Source of the DNA: Protonemura montana
Lineage: Eukaryota; Arthropoda; Insecta; Plecoptera; Nemouridae
Direction of reading: 5' to 3'
Assembly (NCBI GenBank): GCA_947568835.1
Contig: OX387610.1
Coordinates: 17,221,050 to 17,285,049 of the forward strand
DNA: 64,000 nucleotides
Below, in pieces: positions 57,177 through 64,000 of this stretch. The notes beneath the pieces are model-generated. The model did not search any database. It was not told the DNA's origin and saw nothing but the letters and a program-made list of their open reading frames with translations. A program made the translations under genes and the position numbers. Numbering within the stretch: position 1 is the first letter of the stretch; the number at the start of each line of letters is the position of its first letter.

Positions 57177-60146
57177 CCAGACTCTCCAGACACTCTGCCT
57201 CGCTAGCCAGGCGCTCCAGACACTCTGCCACGCTAGCCAGACGCTCCAGACACTCTGATTCGCTACCCAGACGTTCAAGACACTTTGCCTCGCTCCCCAG
57301 ACGCTCCAGACACTCTGCCTCGTTAGCCAGGCGCTTCAGAAGCTCTGCCTCGCTAGCCAGGCGCTCCAGACACTCTTCCATTCTAGCCAGACGCTCCAGA
57401 CTATCTGCTACGCTAGCCAGAGGCTCCAGACACTCTGCCACGCTAAATAGACGCTCCAGACACTCTGCCTTGCTACCCAGAATCTCCAGACACTCTGCCT
57501 CGCTAGCCAGGCGCTCCAGACACTCTGCCTCGCTACCCAGACGCTTTAGACTATCTGCCACGCTAGCCAGTGGCTCCAGACACTCTGCCACGCTAGCTAG
57601 ACGTTCCAGGCACTCTGCCTCGCTACTTAGACGCTCCAGAAACTCTGCCTCACTAGCCAGGCACTCCAGACACCCTGGCTCGCTACCCAGACGATCCAGA
57701 CACTCTGCCTCCCTAGCCAGCCGCTCCAGACACTCTGCCATGCTAGCCAGAGATTTCAGACACTCTGCTACGCTAGCCAGACGCTCCAGACACTCTGCCA
57801 CGCTAGCCAGAGGCTGAAGACACTCTGCAATGCTAGCCAGACGCTCCAGACACTCTGCCACGCTAGCTAGACGCTCCAGACACTCTGATTCGCTACTTAG
57901 ACGCTCCAGACACCTTGCCTCGCTACCCAGACGCTCCAGACACTCTGCCTCGCTACCTAGACGCTTCAGACTATCTGCCACGCTAATCAGTGGCTCCAGA
58001 CACTCTGCCACGCTAGCTAGACGCTCCAGGCACTCTGTCTCGCTACTTAGACGCTCCAGACACTGTGCCTCGCTAGCCAGGCACTCCAGACACTCTGATT
58101 CGCTACCCAGACGTTCCAGACACTTTGCCTCGCTACCCAGACGCTCCAGACTATCTGCAACGCTAGCCAGTGGCTCCAGCCACTCTGCCACGCTAGCTAG
58201 ACGCTCCAGGCACTCTGCCTCGCTACTCAGACGCTCCAGACACTCTGCAATGCTAGCCAGACGCTCCAGACACCTTGCCTCGCTACCCAGACACACCAGA
58301 CACTCTGCCTCGCTAGCTAAACGCTCCAGACAATCTGCCTTGCTACCCAGACCCTCCAGACACTCTGTCTCGCTAGCCAGTGGCTCCAGACTATCTGCCA
58401 CGCTAGCCAGAGGCTCCAGACACTCTGCCACGCTTGTTAGACAATCCAGACTTTCTGCCTTGCTAGCCAGGCGCTCCAGACACTCTGCCTCGCTAGCCAG
58501 ACGCTCCAGACACTCTGCCTCGTTAGCCAGGCGCTTCAGAAGCTCTGCCTCGCTAGCCAGGCGCTCCAGACACTCTGCCATTCTAGCCAGACGCTCCAGA
58601 CCATCTGCTACGCTAGCCAGAGGCTCCAGACACTCTGCCACGCTAAATAGACGCTCCAGACACTCTGCCTTGCTACCCAGAATCTCCAGACACTTTGCCT
58701 CGCTACCCAGACGCTCCAGACTATCTGCAACGCTAGCCAGTGGCTCCAGCCACTCTGCCACGCTAGCTAGACGCTCCAGGCACTCTGCCTCGCTACTCAG
58801 ACGCTCCAGACACTCTGCAATGCTAGCCAGACGCTCCAGACACTCTGCCACGCTAGCTAGACGCTCCAGACACTCTGATTCGCTACTTAGACGCTCCAGA
58901 CACCTTGCCTCGCTACCCAGACACACCAGACACTCTGGCTCGCTAGCTAAACGCTCCAGACACTCTGCCTTGCTACCCAGACCCTCCAGACACTCTGTCT
59001 CGCTAGCCATGCGCTCAAGAATTTCTGCCTCGCTACCCAGACGCTCCAGACTATCTGCCACGCTAGCCAGTGGCTCCAGACTATCTGCCACGCTAGCCAG
59101 AGGCTCCAGACACTCTGCCACGCTAGCTAGACGCTCCAGGCACTCTGCCTCGCTACTTAGACGCTCCAGAAACTCTGCCTCACTAGCCAGGCACTCCAGA
59201 CACTCTGGCTCGCTACCCAGACGATCCAGACACTCTGCCACGCTTGTTAGACAATCCAGACTTTCTGCCTCGCTAGCCAGGCGCTCCAGACACTCTGCCT
59301 CGCTAGCCAGACGCTCCAGACACTCTGCCTCGTTAGCCAGGCGCTTCAGAAGCTCTGCCTCGCTAGCCAGGCGCTCCAGACACTCTGCCATTCTAGCCAG
59401 ACGCTCCAGACTATCTGCTACGCTAGCCAGAGGCTCCAGACACTCTGCCACGCTAAATAGACGCTCCAGACACTCTGCCTTGCTACCCAGAATCTCCAGA
59501 CACTCTGCCTCGCTAGCCAGGCGCTCCAGACACTCTGCCTCGCTACCCAGACGCATTAGACTATCTGCCACGCTAGCCAGTGGCTCCAGACACTCTGCCA
59601 CGCTAGCTAGACGCTCCAGGCACTCTGCCTCGCTACTTAGACGCTCCAGAAACTCTGCCTCACTAGCCAGGCACTCCAGACACTCTGGCTCGCTACCCAG
59701 ACGATCCAGACACTCTGCCTCCCTAGCCAGCCGCTCCAGACACTCTGCCATGCTAGCCAGAGATTTCAGACACTCTGCTACGCTAGCTAGACGCTCCAGA
59801 CACTCTGCCACGCTAGCTAGACGCTCCAGACACTCTGCCTTGCTACTTAGACCCTCCAGACACTCTGCCTCGCTAGCCAGGCGCTCCAGACACTCTGCCT
59901 CGCTACCCAGACGCTCCAGACTATTTGCCACGCTAGCCAGTGGCTCCAGACTATCTGCCACGCTAGCCAGAGGCTGCAGACACTCTGCAATGCTAGCCAG
60001 ACGCTCCAGACACTCTGCCACGCTAGCCAGAGGCTGAAGACACTCTGCAATGCTAGCCAGGCGCTCCAGACACTCTGCTTCGCTAGCCAGCCGCTCCAGA
60101 CACTCTGCCATGCTAGCCAGACGCTTCAGACACTCTGGCTAGCTAC
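57177..60146. repeat. HOR, 99 units (2,970 bp)
   Basis: Open minus-strand frame 57169-60111 (980 codons). It shares cactcttccattctag with 50547 and 60147. A private insertion near 59120-59240 brings in a copy of the caggcactccagacactctg / ccagacgatcc segment ahead of gcttgttagac. Another private change is caccctggctcg near 57671. Confidence 0.8.
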
Positions 60147-62996
60147 CCAGACTCTCCAGACACTCTGCCTCGCTAGCCAGGCGCTCCAGACACTCTGCCA
60201 CGCTAGCCAGACGCTCCAGACACTCTGATTCGCTACCCAGACGTTCAAGACACTTTGCCTCGCTCCCCAGACGCTCCAGACACTCTGCCTCGTTAGCCAG
60301 GCGCTTCAGAAGCTCTGCCTCGCTAGCCAGGCGCTCCAGACACTCTTCCATTCTAGCCAGACGCTCCAGACTATCTGCTACGCTAGCCAGAGGCTCCAGA
60401 CACTCTGCCACGCTAAATAGACGCTCCAGACACTCTGCCTTGCTACCCAGAATCTCCAGACACTCTGCCTCGCTAGCCAGGCGCTCCAGACACTCTGCCT
60501 CGCTACCCAGACGCTTTAGACTATCTGCCACGCTAGCCAGTGGCTCCAGACACTCTGCCACGCTAGCTAGACGTTCCAGGCACTCTGCCTCGCTACTTAG
60601 ACGCTCCAGAAACTCTGCCTCACTAGCCAGGCACTCCAGACACTCTGGCTCGCTACCCAGACGATCCAGACACTCTGCCTCCCTAGCCAGCCGCTCCAGA
60701 CACTCTGCCATGCTAGCCAGAGATTTCAGACACTCTGCTACGCTAGCCAGACGCTCCAGACACTCTGCCACGCTAGCCAGAGGCTGAAGACACTCTGCAA
60801 TGCTAGCCAGACGCTCCAGACACTCTGCCACGCTAGCTAGACGCTCCAGACACTCTGATTCGCTACTTAGACGCTCCAGACACCTTGCCTTGCTACCCAG
60901 ACGCTCCAGACACTCTGCCTCGCTACCTAGACGCTTCAGACTATCTGCCACGCTAATCAGTGGCTCCAGACACTCTGCCACGCTAGCTAGACGCTCCAGG
61001 CACTCTGTCTCGCTACTTAGACGCTCCAGACACTGTGCCTCGCTAGCCAGGCACTCCAGACACTCTGATTCGCTACCCAGACGTTCCAGACACTTTGCCT
61101 CGCTACCCAGACGCTCCAGACTATCTGCAACGCTAGCCAGTGGCTCCAGCCACTCTGCCACGCTAGCTAGACGCTCCAGGCACTCTGCCTCGCTACTCAG
61201 ACGCTCCAGACACTCTGCAATGCTAGCCAGACGCTCCAGACACCTTGCCTCGCTACCCAGACACACCAGACACTCTGCCTCGCTAGCTAAACGCTCCAGA
61301 CAATCTACCTTGCTACCCAGACCCTCCAGACACTCTGTCTCGCTAGCCAGTGGCTCCAGACTATCTGCCACGCTAGCCAGAGGCTCCAGACACTCTGCCA
61401 CGCTTGTTAGACAATCCAGACTTTCTGCCTTGCTAGCCAGGCGCTCCAGACACTCTGCCTCGCTAGCCAGACGCTCCAGACACTCTGCCTCGTTAGCCAG
61501 GCGCTTCAGAAGCTCTGCCTCGCTAGCCAGGCGCTCCAGACACTCTGCCATTCTAGCCAGACGCTCCAGACCATCTGCTACGCTAGCCAGAGGCTCCAGA
61601 CACTCTGCCACGCTAAATAGACGCTCCAGACACTCTGCCTTGCTACCCAGAATCTCCAGACACTTTGCCTCGCTACCCAGACGCTCCAGACTATCTGCAA
61701 CGCTAGCCAGTGGCTCCAGCCACTCTGCCACGCTAGCTAGACGCTCCAGGCACTCTGCCTCGCTACTCAGACGCTCCAGACACTCTGCAATGCTAGCCAG
61801 ACGCTCCAGACACTCTGCCACGCTAGCTAGACGCTCCAGACACTCTGATTCGCTACTTAGACGCTCAAGACACCTTGCCTCGCTACCCAGACACACCAGA
61901 CACTCTGGCTCGCTAGCTAAACGCTCCAGACACTCTGCCTTGCTACCCAGACCCTCCAGACACTCTGTCTCGCTAGCCATGCGCTCAAGAATTTCTGCCT
62001 CGCTACCCAGACGCTCCAGACTATCTGCCACGCTAGCCAGTGGCTCCAGACTATCTGCCACGCTAGCCAGAGGCTCCAGACACTCTGCCACGCTTGTTAG
62101 ACAATCCAGACTTTCTGCCTTGCTAGCCAGGCGCTCCAGACACTCTGCCTCGCTAGCCAGACGCTCCAGACACTCTGCCTCGTTAGCCAGGCGCTTCAGA
62201 AGCTCTGCCTCGCTAGCCAGGCGCTCCAGACACTCTGCCATTCTAGCCAGACGCTCCAGACTATCTGCTACGCTAGCCAGAGGCTCCAGACACTCTGCCA
62301 CGCTAAATAGACGCTCCAGACACTCTGCCTTGCTACCCAGAATCTCCAGACACTCTGCCTCGCTAGCCAGGCGCTCCAGACACTCTGCCTCGCTACCCAG
62401 ACGCTTTAGACTATCTGCCACGCTAGCCAGTGGCTCAAGACACTCTGCCACGCTAGCTAGACGCTCCAGGCACTCTGCCTCGCTACTTAGACGCTCCAGA
62501 AACTCTGCCTCACTAGCCAGGCACTCCAGACACTCTGGCTCGCTACTTAGACGATCCAGACACTCTGCCTCCCTAGCCAGCCGCTCCAGACACTCTGCCA
62601 TGCTAGCCAGAGATTTCAGACACTCTGCTACGCTAGCTAGGCGCTCCAGACACTCTGCCACGCTAGCTAGACGCTCCAGACACTCTGCCTTGCTACTTAG
62701 ACCCTCCAGACACTCTGCCTCGCTAGCCAGGCGCTCCAGACACTCTGCCTCGCTACCCAGACGCTCCAGACTATTTGCCACGCTAGCCAGTGGCTCCAGA
62801 CTATCTGCCACGCTAGCCAGAGGCTGCAGACACTCTGCAATGCTAGCCAGACGCTCCAGACACTCTGCCACGCTAGCCAGAGGCTGAAGACACTCTGCAA
62901 TGCTAGCCAGGCGCTCCAGACACTCTGCCTCGCTAGCCAGCCGCTCCAGACACTCTGCCATGCTAGCCAGACGCTTCAGACACTCTGGCTAGCTAC
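60147..62996. repeat. HOR, 95 units (2,850 bp)
   Basis: Open minus-strand frame 60139-62961 (940 codons). Same type as 57177 without its extra four-unit insert. Private changes include ccttgccttgctac near 60884, aatctacctt near 61304 and gctcaagacacc near 61864. Confidence 0.8.
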
Positions 62997-64000
62997 CCAG
63001 ACTCTCCAGGCACTCTGCCTCGCTAGCCAGGCGCTCCAGACATTCTGCCACGCTAGCCAGACGCTCCAGACACTCTGATTCGCTACCCAGACGTTCAAGA
63101 CACTTTGCCTCGCTCCCCAGACGCTCCAGACACTCTGCCTCGTTAGCCAGGCGCTTCAGAAGCTCAGCCTCGCTAGCCAGGCGCTCCAGACACTCTGCCA
63201 TTCTAGCCAGACGCTCCAGACTATCTGCTACGCTAGCCAGAGGCTCCAGACACTCTGCCACGCTAAATAGACGCTCCAGACACTCTGCCTTGCTACCCAG
63301 AATCTCCAGACACTCTGCCTCGCTAGCCAGGCGCTCCAGACACTCTGCCTCGCTACCCAGACGCTCCAGACTATTTGCCACGCTAGCCAGTGGCTCCAGA
63401 CACTCTGCCACGCTAGCTAGACGCTCCAAGCACTCTGCCTCGCTACTTAGACGCTCCAGAAACTCTGCCTCACTAGCCAGGCACTCCAGACACTCTGGCT
63501 CGCTACCCAGACGATCCAGACACTCTGCCTCCCTAGCCAGCCGCTTTAGACACTCTGCCATGCTAGCCAGAGATTTCAGACACTCTGCTACGCTAGCTAG
63601 ACGCTCCAGACACTCTGCCGCGCTAGCTAGACGCTCCAGACACTCTGCCTTGCTACTTAGACCCTCCAGACACTCTGCCTCGCTAGCCAGGCGCTCCAGA
63701 CACTCTGCCTCGCTACCCAGACGCTCCAGACTATTTGCCACGCTAGCCAGAGGCTCCAGACACTCTGCCACGCTAGCTAGACGCTCCAGACACTCTGCCT
63801 CGCTAGCCAGGCACTCCAGACACTCTGATTCGCTACCCAGACGTTCCAGACACTTTGCCTCGCTACCCAGACGCTCCAGACTATCTGCAACGCTAGCCAG
63901 AGGCTCCAGACACTCTGCCACGCTAGCTAGACGCTCCAGACACTCTGCCTTGCTACCCAGAATCTCCAGACACTCTGCCACGCTAGCCAGTGGCTCCAGC
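62997..64000. repeat. Partial, more diverged block at right edge
   Basis: At least 33 units. Private changes are unusually dense: cattctgcca (63041), agctcagcct (63161), ctccaagcactc (63424), ccgctttagac (63541) and gccgcgctag (63619). The order of units departs from every internal HOR after about 63740. The minus-strand frame is still open (62989-63981). Confidence 0.75.

Larger units (their letters stand above)
47809..64000. repeat. 30-bp satellite array, right segment
   Basis: The same 30-bp array resumes directly after the retrotransposon and runs off the window, about 540 units. The unit broken by the insertion continues here (cattctagccaga then cgctcc), so left and right segments were one uninterrupted array. 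Register is again perfect: every line of 60 bases keeps the same phase from 47817 to the edge. The phase differs from the left segment only because the element plus one target-site copy is 6,206 bp, which is not a multiple of 30. Confidence 0.98.

Noticed and set aside
984-62887. Long plus-strand ORFs of the type MLARRSRHSATLARR...LARG (115-735 codons)
   Set aside because: They are a second stop-free frame of the same 30-bp unit. They end at the ordinary gaggctgaag variant (TGA) several times per HOR, vary freely at basic residues and lack any domain. Treated as shadows of the repeat.
2281-62900. Minus-strand ORFs of the type QSVWSVWLAWQSVWSVW (67-83 codons)
   Set aside because: A third open frame of the unit, short and frequently broken; a by-product of the 3n period.
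1-64000. CRISPR array
   Set aside because: Units are contiguous 30-mers without unique spacers, there are no cas genes, and the embedded LINE shows a eukaryotic genome.
1-64000. Telomeric repeat or telomere-specific LINE
   Set aside because: The unit has no TTAGG or TTAGGG motif. The LINE sits once, at a non-conserved point of an HOR, with an ordinary target-site duplication.
443-64000. One continuous giant protein spanning the entire array
   Set aside because: The decapeptide frame is closed by a TAG at every HOR boundary, by a frame shift at the LINE and by the 29-bp unit at the left edge.

Overview
The window is eukaryotic satellite DNA, most likely from an arthropod. About 57.8 of 64 kb is one tandem array of a 30-bp unit. 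The rest is a single 6.2-kb non-LTR retrotransposon (LINE) on the minus strand that has landed inside the array. I see no single-copy host gene, tRNA, rRNA, CRISPR array or bacterial-type operon. The arthropod guess rests on the element: a gag-like ORF1 with three zinc knuckles, an ORF2 with APE endonuclease, reverse transcriptase and RNase H, and a structured 5' leader. From memory, this is typical of I-group LINEs of insects, ticks and spiders. No database was searched.

Array (1-41614 and 47809-64000, about 1,925 units). Read on the minus strand, one unit encodes a decapeptide close to E-A-E-C-L-E-R-L-A-S. From base 61 to the element, and again from the element to the right edge, every unit I followed keeps an exact 30-bp register. 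The only exception is one 29-bp unit at 32-60. Units are arranged in higher-order repeats (HORs) of 70-152 units (2.1-4.6 kb), plus 7-unit mini-blocks (210 bp). Each block boundary carries a unit with a TAG stop in the decapeptide frame. HORs are themselves duplicated: 4291-14670 recurs as 14671-25050 with a period of exactly 10,380 bp. Further long-range copies have periods of 5,550 and 3,150 bp. Rare shared variants prove the copying, and private variants show the copies are distinct.

Element (41616-47808, minus strand). From its 5' end it has: a leader of about 0.9 kb whose first 102 nt can be folded like an HDV-type self-cleaving ribozyme; ORF1, broken by one extra A in an A10 run; a short in-frame linker; an intact 1,233-codon ORF2; a 120-bp 3'UTR with a hairpin; and an (ATTC)n tail. 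It is flanked by a perfect 13-bp target-site duplication. The empty site survives in the paralogous HOR at 54439-54451, so the insertion is younger than that duplication.

How the parts relate: the array grew by unequal exchange at several length scales, and the LINE is a recent passenger. Whether the array ever encoded a decapeptide-repeat protein is the main open question. The perfect 3n register and long minus-strand frames favour a coding origin. The stop fixed in every HOR, and the lack of any unique sequence for promoters or splice sites, argue against present translation of the array as one protein.
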